64,000 nucleotides of DNA, taken from FEN-1099 sp964511015 (lineage in GTDB: Bacteria > Lernaellota > Lernaellaia > Lernaellales > Lernaellaceae). Position 1 is the first letter of the stretch. Every line of letters begins with the position of its first letter. A model generated the notes under the pieces. The model was not told the DNA's origin. It did not search any database and saw nothing but the letters and a program-made list of their open reading frames with translations. Location: contig CAZEDX010000013.1 in assembly GCA_964511015.1 (NCBI GenBank), positions 1-64,000 on the forward strand, given 5' to 3'. A program made the position numbers and the translations under genes. Of this stretch, positions 9,099 to 18,437 are shown one piece after another.

Positions 9099-10030
9099 AT
9101 GAAACCAATGATGTCGCNNNNNNNNNNGGATTACTGTTAATAGTCCTCTGTCTGGGGGCGGTAGTTCGTCTGGATTCGGCATTGGCCGAGCGTGATCGCC
9201 GCGGTTCGTTCGAATACCAAGGCCGAACGCGTGAGTATCTTGTGCATTTGCCGCCGGCAGCGAGTGGCGATACGGCGCTGCCGCTGGTGCTGTCCTTACA
9301 CGGCGGCGGGGGTGATGCGGACAACCAGGCGCGAACTAGCGGCCTGAACATCACCGCCGATCGGGCAGGTTTCATCGTGGTGTATCCGGAAGGCATCACG
9401 CGCTTCCGCCACCACCTGCGTACATGGAATGCGGGTAACTGCTGCGGTTACGCCTTGACAGAGAAGGTAGACGATGTCGGTTTCATCCGGGCGCTGTTAG
9501 CGAGATTGGCAAACGAAGTCCGCTACGATCGGCACCGCGTCTACGCGACCGGCTTGTCCAATGGCGGCATGATGGCGTATCGCCTGGCGTGCGAAATGAC
9601 CGATCAACTGGCGGCCATTGCGCCGGTGGCCGGGGCGCTCAACGTCGCCGAATGCCGCCCGACCTTTCCCATGCCCGTGATGATTTTCCATGGCACGGCC
9701 GACCAGCATGTTCTATATGAAGGCGGGCGGCCGCGCCGCCGGGCTGATTGGTCGCATCCACGGACAGATCGCAGCGTGGAACAAGCGCGCGATTTCTGGG
9801 TAACTTACAACCGGTGCACGACGCCACCCAAAACGACAACGGTCGGACATGTCGTTCGGCAGGCGTATACCGACTGCGCCGCAGATAGTGAGGTCGAGGT
9901 GGTCACGATTCTGGGTGGCGGACACGCTTGGCCAGGGGGAGCGGCAGGTTGGCGCGGTGGTGATCCACCGACGCGTGAAATCTCGGCCAATGACTTGATG
10001 TGGGAGTTCTTCCGTCGCCACCGTCGCTGA
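9099..10030 (+). CDS. Secreted PHB depolymerase-like (LpqC/feruloyl-esterase type) hydrolase, broken by assembly gap
   Basis: This is an alpha/beta-hydrolase of the poly(3-hydroxybutyrate) depolymerase/feruloyl esterase class. After the gap a hydrophobic stretch LLLIVLCLGAVV looks like the core of a signal peptide. The nucleophile elbow is GLSNGG, the oxyanion region LSLHGGGGDAD, the acid FHGTADQHV and the His GGGHAWPGG. The likely start is ATG 9099 (MKPMMS), but the frame before the ten N (9118-9127) differs from the frame after it, so the true gap length is unknown and is not 10 modulo 3. The substrate cannot be deduced. Confidence 0.8.
9118..9127. other. Assembly gap (10 N)
   Basis: A run of ten N falls inside the signal-peptide region of the esterase gene. 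The reading frames on the two sides do not match, which indicates a placeholder of arbitrary length. Confidence 0.99.
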
Positions 10031-10042
10031 CGGCGCCGCGGC

Positions 10043-11632
10043 CTATGCGCCGATCAATCCTTGCGCCGCGGCCTGTACCTGCAGGAAGATCTCGCCGAAA
10101 TCGAACCGGTAATCGAAGCTGAGGTGAATGCCGCGGGCGCGTTCGGCCAGCTTGAGCAGCTTGAGATACACACGGTTGGCCCGTTTCCATTGGCGATTCA
10201 TCTTGTTGGCGTACAGATAAATGAAGGCGTTGGTGAGCTGCCCGTTGGCGAATCGGTCCACCGCGCGCCGCAGCGAATAGAAACGGGCATGACCGGTAAT
10301 TTGCGCCCATTGCAGTTCCAACGCGGAGATGTTCTTCGGCACGTAGACCACATGGTGCGCATCGTAGTTGGACCAGCTCATCGTCTTAAGGCGGCCAGCG
10401 TCGCGCAATTCATCGAACATCGGCGTGCCGGGCAGCGGGGTGAGGATCAGGAACTGGGCTGAGGCGATGCCGCTACGGCGAGCGAAGCGCAGGGTTTCGC
10501 GAATCGTTTCCCGATCGTCGCTGTCGAAACCGATGATGAACATGCCGTGTACGTCCACCCCATATTCATTGAACTTAGTCACCGCCTGAGTGATAGTATC
10601 GACGTCCTGCTTCTTGTTCATCTCGCGCAAGGCGGCCGGATTGACTGATTCAAAACCGATGTACAGTGAGGTGCAGTTGGTTTCTCGCATGAGCTGTAGC
10701 AGTTCTCCGTCACGCGCGGCATCCGTACGGACCTGAGCGGACCAGCTAGCCGCCATTTGACGTTCGACCAACGACGAACGAATGATCTCTTTCGCACGTT
10801 GTGTATTCGCGGTGAAATTGTCGTCGTAGAAGAAAATATGCATCGGTTGGCCCTGGTACTGCTCAATTTCACCCAAGACATGCGCCGTGGAACGGAATCG
10901 CATCTTTCGCCCGAACATGCCGATCACCGAGCAGAACTTGCATCCGTAAGGGCAACCGCGAGTGGATTGAATGGGCACGATTGGACGGCCGTTGAAGCTC
11001 TTTTCCAGACGCCAGCCCACAATCAGATTAAAATCGGGGTAGGGCAGAGAATCGAGGTCTTCGATCGTGCTGGTTTGGGGGTTGTGGTGGGTGACGCCCT
11101 CGCTGTCGCGATAGGACAGATTGGGCACGGTTTCCAGACCGCGGCCACTGCGAATGGCCGCCAACAACAGCGGCAGGGCTTCTTCTCCTTCGCCACGCAC
11201 CACATAGTCGCAATGGGTGAGGGCTTCATCGACCATAAACGTAGGGTGTGGACCACCCATGACGATCGGCACGTGGTACGGCCGCAGGGCGTCGGCCATG
11301 GCGTACGCGCGTTCGGCGGTCGAAGTAATACTCGATATGCCCACGACGTCGGCGGTCAACACGTCCTGATAGTCGACCGGGGCGATGTCTTCGACATAGA
11401 CTTTGGCTTCCCAACCGTGCTGGCGCGCGATGGTTGCCAGTAAGACCGCGCCCAGGCGGGGCAGCTTCATGCGGGAGTAGACATGCTTGCCGGGGGCCTT
11501 GGGCTCGATCAGGACGAGCTTTCGCCCGGTGCGGGTTCCAGTGTGGATGAGACGGTCTTGGGCTTTTCTGTCGCATACCGGCGCCGAAGCGACTGAACTT
11601 CGGCCCGTTTGTCTTTCAGCATTTTGCGCCAT
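10043..11632 (-). CDS. B12-binding-domain radical SAM protein
   Basis: The protein has a Rossmann-like cobalamin-binding region (KLVLIEPKAPG, ADVVGISSITSTAERAYAMA, PIVMGGPHPTF) followed by a radical SAM barrel with the cluster motif RGCPYGCKFCSV (C-x3-C-x2-C). A helical C-terminal extension follows (DUF4070-like position). Related enzymes include BchE-type cyclases and hopanoid or lipid methyltransferases; the substrate here is unknown. The start is uncertain. Homology begins at about 11521, but no ATG, GTG or TTG lies nearby in frame. The nearest is ATG 11632, which gives 529 residues and a 124-base overlap with the upstream merR gene. Confidence 0.85.
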   Translation of the reverse strand: MAQNAERQTGRSSVASAPVCDRKAQDRLIHTGTRTGRKLVLIEPKAPGKHVYSRMKLPRLGAVLLATIARQHGWEAKVYVEDIAPVDYQDVLTADVVGISSITSTAERAYAMADALRPYHVPIVMGGPHPTFMVDEALTHCDYVVRGEGEEALPLLLAAIRSGRGLETVPNLSYRDSEGVTHHNPQTSTIEDLDSLPYPDFNLIVGWRLEKSFNGRPIVPIQSTRGCPYGCKFCSVIGMFGRKMRFRSTAHVLGEIEQYQGQPMHIFFYDDNFTANTQRAKEIIRSSLVERQMAASWSAQVRTDAARDGELLQLMRETNCTSLYIGFESVNPAALREMNKKQDVDTITQAVTKFNEYGVDVHGMFIIGFDSDDRETIRETLRFARRSGIASAQFLILTPLPGTPMFDELRDAGRLKTMSWSNYDAHHVVYVPKNISALELQWAQITGHARFYSLRRAVDRFANGQLTNAFIYLYANKMNRQWKRANRVYLKLLKLAERARGIHLSFDYRFDFGEIFLQVQAAAQGLIGA

Positions 11633-12267
11633 CGTTCGATTCCTTGATCGAGTTCGTCCATTTTTGTTGACAGGGCTTGGATCCGGTCGAGCATATCTTG
11701 GAGGGCAGCAAGAGCCTGTTCTCTTGTGCCCGCGAAATGGTGACGGTTCAAGTTGTCGAAAACCCGGAACAGGTCCGCTACGCCTTTGATTTCTTCCAGT
11801 GAATAGCCGAACAACTGCAAGTCGTGAATCAGGCTGCAAAACAACACCGTATGCTCGGCATAGAGGCGAAATCCACCTTCGCTGCGCATTGTTGGTTCGA
11901 TGATGCCGCGCTCTTCCCAGTATTTGATGGTGCGCGGATTCAGATTGCTGCGCTTGGCCAGTTCACCGACAGTCAGGTGGTGTTCAATCGGGCGGGGCTT
12001 TTTTTTACCTTCGGCCGGAGCGGGCAACCCCACCTTGCGAGCGATTTTCTTGAGTTGCCCAGCGGCGTAGCCCAGTTCCGCCAACCCACGAAGTTGTTGG
12101 ATCTGCACAATGTCGGATTCGTCGAACACAGGTTGGTTGTCTTCCGCCACCGCCGCCGGGGCGAGAATGCCCAAAGCCAACCATTCCTGTAGCTTCTGAA
12201 TAGCCAGACCGGCTTTGGCCGCGGCCTCCTCCAATGTGAAAATTCGAACCTGCTCGTTCATCAACAT
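11509..12267 (-). CDS. MerR-family regulator with two HTH domains and coiled coil
   Basis: The 252-residue protein has an N-terminal MerR-like helix-turn-helix (FTLEEAAAKAGLAIQKLQEW, residues ~10-65). A second, more canonical MerR domain lies at ~95-165 (LTVGELAKRSNLNPRTIKYW, GFRLYAEH), then a dimerisation coiled coil (~180-235). MerR proteins usually carry one such domain, so the duplication is unusual. No effector Cys cluster is seen. It is transcribed ahead of the radical SAM gene and overlaps it, suggesting that it controls that gene and itself. A promoter is predicted just upstream. Confidence 0.85.
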   Translation of the reverse strand: MLMNEQVRIFTLEEAAAKAGLAIQKLQEWLALGILAPAAVAEDNQPVFDESDIVQIQQLRGLAELGYAAGQLKKIARKVGLPAPAEGKKKPRPIEHHLTVGELAKRSNLNPRTIKYWEERGIIEPTMRSEGGFRLYAEHTVLFCSLIHDLQLFGYSLEEIKGVADLFRVFDNLNRHHFAGTREQALAALQDMLDRIQALSTKMDELDQGIERWRKMLKDKRAEVQSLRRRYATEKPKTVSSTLEPAPGESSS

Positions 12268-12292
12268 TCCAAACTAACAGTACACGTATAGG

Positions 12293-12321
12293 TTCATATT
12301 ATATTGCGTGCTCGGCGTCAA
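12293..12321 (-). promoter_or_regulatory. Predicted promoter of the merR-radical SAM operon
   Basis: Read on the minus strand, a -35 TTGACG (12321-12316) and a -10 TATGAA (12298-12293) are 17 bases apart. They lie 26 bases upstream of the merR start codon in an AT-rich stretch. Confidence 0.5.
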
Positions 12322-12361
12322 GAAAATTCTTGAGCAACGAAACCATATTTATGCTGCACAG

Positions 12362-12386
12362 GCCAAGAAAAGGCCGCTTTCTTGGC
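12362..12386 (-). terminator. Hairpin after xylB, possible terminator
   Basis: A perfect 9-bp stem GCCAAGAAA/TTTCTTGGC (12362-12370 and 12378-12386) with a 7-base loop sits 8 bases after the xylB stop. There is no clear T run, so it may instead stabilise the xylAB mRNA end. Confidence 0.5.
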
Positions 12387-12394
12387 AGGCTTCC

Positions 12395-13930
12395 TCAATC
12401 CGGCTCGACAAATGCGGTTGTGTTGTCGAAAGAAGGTTTCAACGCCCTGTAGAGACCACGGTATTGGGGATAAAGACGTCGGTACAGAGCGACAGCGGCG
12501 GGATCAGGCGAAAGGCGAGAGTCCTCACGAATGGTGCATTCGCAGGCGGAGGAAACATCGGCGAACACACCAACTCCAACTCCAGCTAACAGGGCGGCGC
12601 CAAGCGCGGCACCTTCCGTCACACTGACAGTTGCTACCTCCGTTCCGAAGATATCGGCTAGGATTTGCCGCCACAGCGCGGAACGCGCTCCGCCGCCCGA
12701 GACACGCACTAAGCGAGGCTCGATTCCCTGGGTTCGGATCAGTTCCATCGAATCGCCAAGGCCAAACCCTACTCCTTCCAGAACCGCCCGGATCATATGG
12801 GATTTCGCGTGCCGAAGCGTAATTCCTACAAAGGCGCCCCGGGCGTTGGGGTCGGGGTAGGGTGTTCGTTCGCCGGACAGATAGGGCAAGAACACTAGCC
12901 CTTCGCATCCGGTCGGAGCCTTTGCGGCTTCTGCCATCAGCAATTCGTATGGATCGATTCCGAGTTCGGCGGCCTTCGCCTTTTCGTTGTCCGCGAAAAC
13001 ATCGCGATACCAGCGGAGGCTTCCTCCGGCGGCGAGCATGACCCCCATCACGTGCCACATCCCGGGTACTGCGTGGCAGAACGAATGGAGCCTCCCATGT
13101 GGGTCGGTTCGCGGCGAGTTGGTCGGCGCAAACACAACGCCCGAGGTGCCCAAAGTGACCGAAACCGTTGCTTCGCGGGTCAAGCCGGTTCCGATTGCCT
13201 GTGCGGCCTGATCTCCACCGCCACCGACTACCGGTGTTCCAGCCGCTAGTCCGCACTCACTCGCCGCCGTCGGGGAAAGACGACCGGTGATTTCAACCGA
13301 TTCCATACAATGCGGCGCCCATGATATGGGAATGTTCAGGGCGTCAAACATGGCTTGCGACCACGTACGCCTTTTCACGTCAAACAGCGAAGTCCCGGAT
13401 GCATCCGACACCTCGGTAAAATACTCGCCAGTCAGACGAAATCGAACATAGTCCTTAGGCAGGAGAAAGTGCTTTGTTTGTGCGAACATCTCGGGCTCAT
13501 TTTCATGTATCCAGATGAGTTTGGGCGCTGTGAATCCGGGAAGCACGGGATTACCTGTAAGGTCTAGGAGTCTTTCAAACCCGACTAGGCGGGTGATTCG
13601 TTCGCATTGAGCACCCGTGCGTTGGTCGTTCCACAGTATCGCGGGGCGCAGTACGGACCCGTTTTGGTCGAGCAGAACCAGACCGTGCATCTGGCCGGAG
13701 AGCCCGATTCCGGCCACCTGTTCGGGACGGAAACCTACGGCTTTTTGGATCTGGCGAAAGCAAGCGCACGTAGCCTGCCACCAATCCTCGGGTTTCTGTT
13801 CGGACCACAGAGGACGGGGCGTCGACAGTGGGTAGTCCGAAGACGAGATCGCGACAACTTGGCCGGATTCTTTCAGTAGCAAGGCCTTTGCGGCCGTGGT
13901 TCCAATGTCGATTCCCAGAAGGTAACGCAT
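12395..13930 (-). CDS. xylB: Xylulokinase (FGGY carbohydrate kinase)
   Basis: XylB phosphorylates D-xylulose to xylulose 5-phosphate. The 511-residue protein has the FGGY-family N-terminal phosphate-binding LLGIDIGTTAAKALLL, the xylulokinase-typical GLSGQMHGLVLLD (~residue 75), GGGGDQAAQAIGTG, and the C-terminal VRVSGGGARSALWRQILADI. ATG 13930 is preceded by GAAGGGA. It lies 24 bases after the xylA-like gene and is surely co-transcribed with it. The two genes look less GC-rich than the surrounding housekeeping genes. Confidence 0.93.
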   Translation of the reverse strand: MRYLLGIDIGTTAAKALLLKESGQVVAISSSDYPLSTPRPLWSEQKPEDWWQATCACFRQIQKAVGFRPEQVAGIGLSGQMHGLVLLDQNGSVLRPAILWNDQRTGAQCERITRLVGFERLLDLTGNPVLPGFTAPKLIWIHENEPEMFAQTKHFLLPKDYVRFRLTGEYFTEVSDASGTSLFDVKRRTWSQAMFDALNIPISWAPHCMESVEITGRLSPTAASECGLAAGTPVVGGGGDQAAQAIGTGLTREATVSVTLGTSGVVFAPTNSPRTDPHGRLHSFCHAVPGMWHVMGVMLAAGGSLRWYRDVFADNEKAKAAELGIDPYELLMAEAAKAPTGCEGLVFLPYLSGERTPYPDPNARGAFVGITLRHAKSHMIRAVLEGVGFGLGDSMELIRTQGIEPRLVRVSGGGARSALWRQILADIFGTEVATVSVTEGAALGAALLAGVGVGVFADVSSACECTIREDSRLSPDPAAVALYRRLYPQYRGLYRALKPSFDNTTAFVEPD

Positions 13931-13954
13931 ATGGATTCCCTTCGTTTCGTGCGA

Positions 13955-15106
13955 TCATTCCATTGGCAGGTTCGGCAATGGCGACAACCGCTCTGGATGC
14001 AGCGCGCGTGTACGGATCAGGTAGCCCTCCAACCAGCCGCGCGCCTTGTCCGGATGGAGCGTTGACCAGATCACCTTCTCGTGGTCCATCGCGGCGACGC
14101 GGTCATTGGCGGCGCGCAACGCATCCATCGAGTTACGAATCGCTTGTTCCACCGGCATCCGTTCCGGGTTGATATCGATTCCCAGATACCCTTCGTACCC
14201 ATGCATTTTGAGAACATACAAGGCGGCTTCCATTTGCTCCGGCGAAATTACGCCGGCGTTCAGATCCTGGTCGTAGTTGCCAAGCGGCTGGCTGTTGACG
14301 TGGCAGTGCGCAAGACGGCCGTATTCAAGCACCAGGCTGAACGCGTAGGGTAGGTCTTCATAGGCCATGAGCATATGGCCGATCTCCGGATTCATGGCCA
14401 CTAGCGCGTGTCCTTGACTGAGCAATTGGCGATTCACCGGGTGTTGCAGCATGCCCTCGACTTTGAAGCCAAGCAACAGCCCTTCGGGGGTTGTTCCATA
14501 AAGGTGACGCCCCCGCGGTTCGTAGGGTTTAGGCTCGAAGGCGATTCTTGTTCCGGGGACGGCATCCATGGCTTCGGCCAGTCCTTCGGCGAAGCGGTCC
14601 CGCATAGCCACCAGATCGATCCCGAAACTATTCTCGTAGCCGTCGATTCCAGTCCATACGACGGTAAAATCGGTCGCCAACTCGCGGTTGATCTGTAGGG
14701 TTTCGATCACGCGAGCGATCGACGTTTTACGCACCGATTCGATCGGTGAGCTGAGAGAACCAAACTCGAATTGGGAATCCCAGAAAAGAAGGGGAACGAC
14801 ACTAACGATCCGAATGCCGGTGTTTTTGGAGAAATCCTTCCACAACGGGAGGTTCTTCTCGTTGATTTCGTTCGGGTAGTGAGCCTCGATTCCTTCCAGT
14901 CCGTCGCCGGCCAGTTTGGCGGCAACCTCCAGCCGCTGTTCTATGTCCAAGTCGGGCTTGTACTTGTCGTGGAAGCGGCTGTGAGATGGAGACATGTACC
15001 AAACACCGGAGGAGAAGCGGAGACGAAGCTCGAAATTTTTCATGTGCGCGATCAATTGATCGGGCGTCCGGCGTGTCGCTTGTACTTGAAGGTTTAAAAG
15101 GCCCAT
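13955..15106 (-). CDS. xylA: Xylose isomerase family TIM-barrel protein
   Basis: This probably interconverts xylose and xylulose, feeding XylB directly downstream. The 383-residue protein shows the divalent-metal sugar isomerase signatures EPKPYEPRG (~residue 200), NPEIGHMLMA, a YDQDLNAG metal-ligand loop and GYEGYLGIDINPER near the C-terminus. It is divergent from E. coli XylA and belongs to the broader AP-endonuclease-2/xylose isomerase-like clan, so substrate assignment leans on the xylB neighbour. ATG 15106 with AGGGGG 9 bases upstream is preferred over the in-frame ATG 15139. Confidence 0.8.
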   Translation of the reverse strand: MGLLNLQVQATRRTPDQLIAHMKNFELRLRFSSGVWYMSPSHSRFHDKYKPDLDIEQRLEVAAKLAGDGLEGIEAHYPNEINEKNLPLWKDFSKNTGIRIVSVVPLLFWDSQFEFGSLSSPIESVRKTSIARVIETLQINRELATDFTVVWTGIDGYENSFGIDLVAMRDRFAEGLAEAMDAVPGTRIAFEPKPYEPRGRHLYGTTPEGLLLGFKVEGMLQHPVNRQLLSQGHALVAMNPEIGHMLMAYEDLPYAFSLVLEYGRLAHCHVNSQPLGNYDQDLNAGVISPEQMEAALYVLKMHGYEGYLGIDINPERMPVEQAIRNSMDALRAANDRVAAMDHEKVIWSTLHPDKARGWLEGYLIRTRALHPERLSPLPNLPME

Positions 15107-15402
15107 GCGCAGATCCCCCTCATTTTGAATGTGCGACAAGGCGAAACTGTCTTCCCCAAATCGGACAAGAAAGCTGACTTTTCATGTTGTACGCCATGGA
15201 AAGGGCGTCTTGAAATCGGAAAGATACTCCTTCGTAACGTCATCTCACCCCGAAATCAATCGTTTCCTTGGGCAAATCGCGGGAAACCGTGGATTGAATA
15301 GGAAGAGATTTTTGTCTATTAAGATCAACAACTATGGGATGTTATGCCGTGTTACGTGTGGATATTGTGCCATATATGACGGGCAAGTGGGTAAATACGA
15401 AA
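15107..15402. other. Intergenic region upstream of xylA
   Basis: This stretch of about 300 bases between the xylA start and the rpmB terminator is relatively AT-rich and has no convincing coding frame. It should hold the xylAB promoter and operator. A LacI-like GGAAACGATTGATTTC (minus strand, around 15255-15270) is the only operator-like word noticed, and it is weak. Confidence 0.4.
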
Positions 15403-15430
15403 CACCCCGCCTCGGGTTCGAAACGGGGTG
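15403..15430 (-). terminator. Intrinsic terminator of rpmB
   Basis: A CACCCCG/CGGGGTG stem (15403-15409 and 15424-15430) lies 18 bases after the rpmB stop. On the minus strand it is followed by TTTCGTATTT. Confidence 0.7.
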
Positions 15431-15448
15431 CGAACGCGCAGAATAGGG

Positions 15449-15646
15449 TTAGAACATCGGTTTCTGGACTTTGCCGGCCGAAATGCAGTCGGTACAAACG
15501 ACCATGCGCTTATGTTCGCCCTTCGGCGTTACCACGCGAATTTTCTGCAGATTCGCCTGCCAAACCTTTTTAGACTTATTGTTGGCGTGGCTGACTTTGT
15601 TGCCAACCTGGCGCCCTTTGCCGCAAACTTCACACATCCGGGACAT
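15449..15646 (-). CDS. rpmB: 50S ribosomal protein L28
   Basis: This is a 65-residue large-subunit protein beginning MSRMCEVCGKGRQVGNKVSH, with CxxC (Cys5/Cys8) and a second CTDC-type pair (VVCTDCISAG) near the C-terminus. It is therefore a Zn-binding-type L28. ATG 15646 follows GAAGGAGTG. It is monocistronic, with its own predicted promoter and terminator. Confidence 0.97.
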   Translation of the reverse strand: MSRMCEVCGKGRQVGNKVSHANNKSKKVWQANLQKIRVVTPKGEHKRMVVCTDCISAGKVQKPMF

Positions 15647-15678
15647 CGGATCACTCCTTCACCGAAATCAGGGCGCCA

Positions 15679-15706
15679 AATATACAGAAAACGGAACGAA
15701 ATGCAA
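15679..15706 (-). promoter_or_regulatory. Predicted promoter of rpmB
   Basis: On the minus strand, -35 TTGCAT (15706-15701) and -10 TATATT (15684-15679) have a 16-base spacer and lie 32 bases upstream of the rpmB start. Confidence 0.55.
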
Positions 15707-15720
15707 GGGGCTTTTTTGCG

Positions 15721-17192
15721 CTACTTCTGCAGGGTTTTCGTCAGCATATTCGCCGCGGTCAGGGCGCTGATGCCTTCGCCTTCCATACCCAGGCCGGGCA
15801 GGGTAGCCTTGCCGGCATAGAAGACTTCGTCGATCGGCGTGCGGTTAGCTAGGCAGCCGATGCCGAAGCGGTCTTCCGGGTCGATGACCGGCTGGAAGGT
15901 CTGGCGGCGCGTCGCCTGGTACAGCGCATAACTTTCGTCGTAAGCGACGAACTGAGTGAAGTCATCGAGGAAGGGGATCATGTCGCGAAGCGCGTCCATG
16001 ATCTTGTCGGAAAGCCGGCGCGCATCTTGGGGCGACAGTTCACCGCTCTCCGCCTGGACCAGCGTCGTGGCGGCGATCAGTCGTTTGCCCTTGGGGGCGT
16101 ATTCCGGCGACTCGGCGGGGCTGAGACTGACGAACACGCTATTGCCGTTGCGCAGTTCCTTTTCTGGCTCCATCAGCAGAATGACGTTTTCGTCCATGCC
16201 GACTGGGATCACATTAGCATCGACAGCAACGTAAAGCGTGAACCGATGCAGATTGTGCGCGGGCAGGGTAACCTTTTCGCGGAAGGAGCCCTTCACGTGC
16301 TTTGGCGAGAAGCGGCTGTAGAATTGCTCAATGTTGGTCGAGACGAGAAACTTCTTCGTTCTGACCGGCTCTTTGGTTTCCGGCAGCTTGATCTCGCTGA
16401 TACGGCCGAAATCGATGCTCTCGATGTCGGTCGTGCGGTGCAACACGCCGCGGTAGCTGCTAATACGCTCTTTGCAGATATCTTCTAGCACTTTCAGGCC
16501 ACCTTCGACCTTGAAGATGCCTTTGTTGGTCCAGGCCAGCACGAACGCCGCGAAGAACAATGAGGGATTGTCCGGGTGCACAGGTGAAAGCAGATGGAAC
16601 TGCGATTCAAGGAACGCCCGTCCCTTCGGCGTGAGAGGGTAGCCCTGCAGGAACTCGTTGAAGTCCATGCGGCTGCCCTCTTTGAAATCGTCGCCGAGAG
16701 AACCGCACGCCCGGTTGAGCCGATACCGCTCGCGAATGCCGTAAGCGGGGAACACGACGTCTTGTTTGAGCAGGCCGCGCACTACGCTGCTGTAGCGATC
16801 GACTTCGCCCAAAATGCTCATGATTGAGGAGGCATCGGGGCCGAACTCGTCCTGCAGCAGCTTGAACAGTTCGTCGCGGCCCTGGTGCACATCGAGGCGC
16901 ACATCGGGCATGACGACCTGATAGGCCGGCTCGGCAAGTGAAAAGCGCTTTTTCTCGAGGAAGGGGATGCCCAGTTCGGTGAAAATGTCACTGAAGATCT
17001 GGCCTTGGCCGAAGCCGAAAAAGAGACCGGGGAAAGCCGTCAGGGTGAAGCCGTCGCGCTTGACCTGTAACTTCTGGCTCTCGACTTCGATGACCAGCAC
17101 CGAGAAACCGCGTTTGACGAGCAACGAACCGGCAACCAAGCCGGCCGGCTCGGTGCCGATGATCGTGACGTCAAATAGTTTCCCGATCAGAC

Positions 17193-17196
<4 letters not shown>
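15721..17196 (-). CDS. FAD-dependent oxidoreductase, phytoene desaturase/NAD(P)-binding type
   Basis: The 491-residue protein begins with an FAD-binding Rossmann segment (VTIIGTEPAGLVAGSLLVKRG, then an acidic VIEVE strand end). It ends with the FAD-closing motif FYAGKATLPGLGMEGEGISALTAANM (written here in two parts: FYAGKATLPGLGMEG and EGISALTAANM). The layout fits the carotenoid-desaturase/retinol-saturase flavoprotein group, but the first glycine motif is GTEPAG rather than GxGxxG. The ATG overlaps the purM stop (ATGA), so it is translationally coupled to purM. The substrate is unknown, and no carotenoid genes are nearby. Confidence 0.75.
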
Positions 17197-18242
<1,046 letters not shown>

Positions 18243-18437
18243 GCGGGTCCCCCAGGGATCCGAGTTTGGTTTGAAAGCGTCCCTCTTTTACCGGAGCGCG
18301 GGCAAAAAGTCAAAAGGAGGAAGGACAAAGAGGTGCGGACCTGGACCGGTGATTTCGGTCATCGGTGTTTTTTGCTCTAGATTCCTTTCGCCGACCGCTT
18401 CTGTTACACTCCGGCCCGCAATTCGAAGAGTGGAGAA

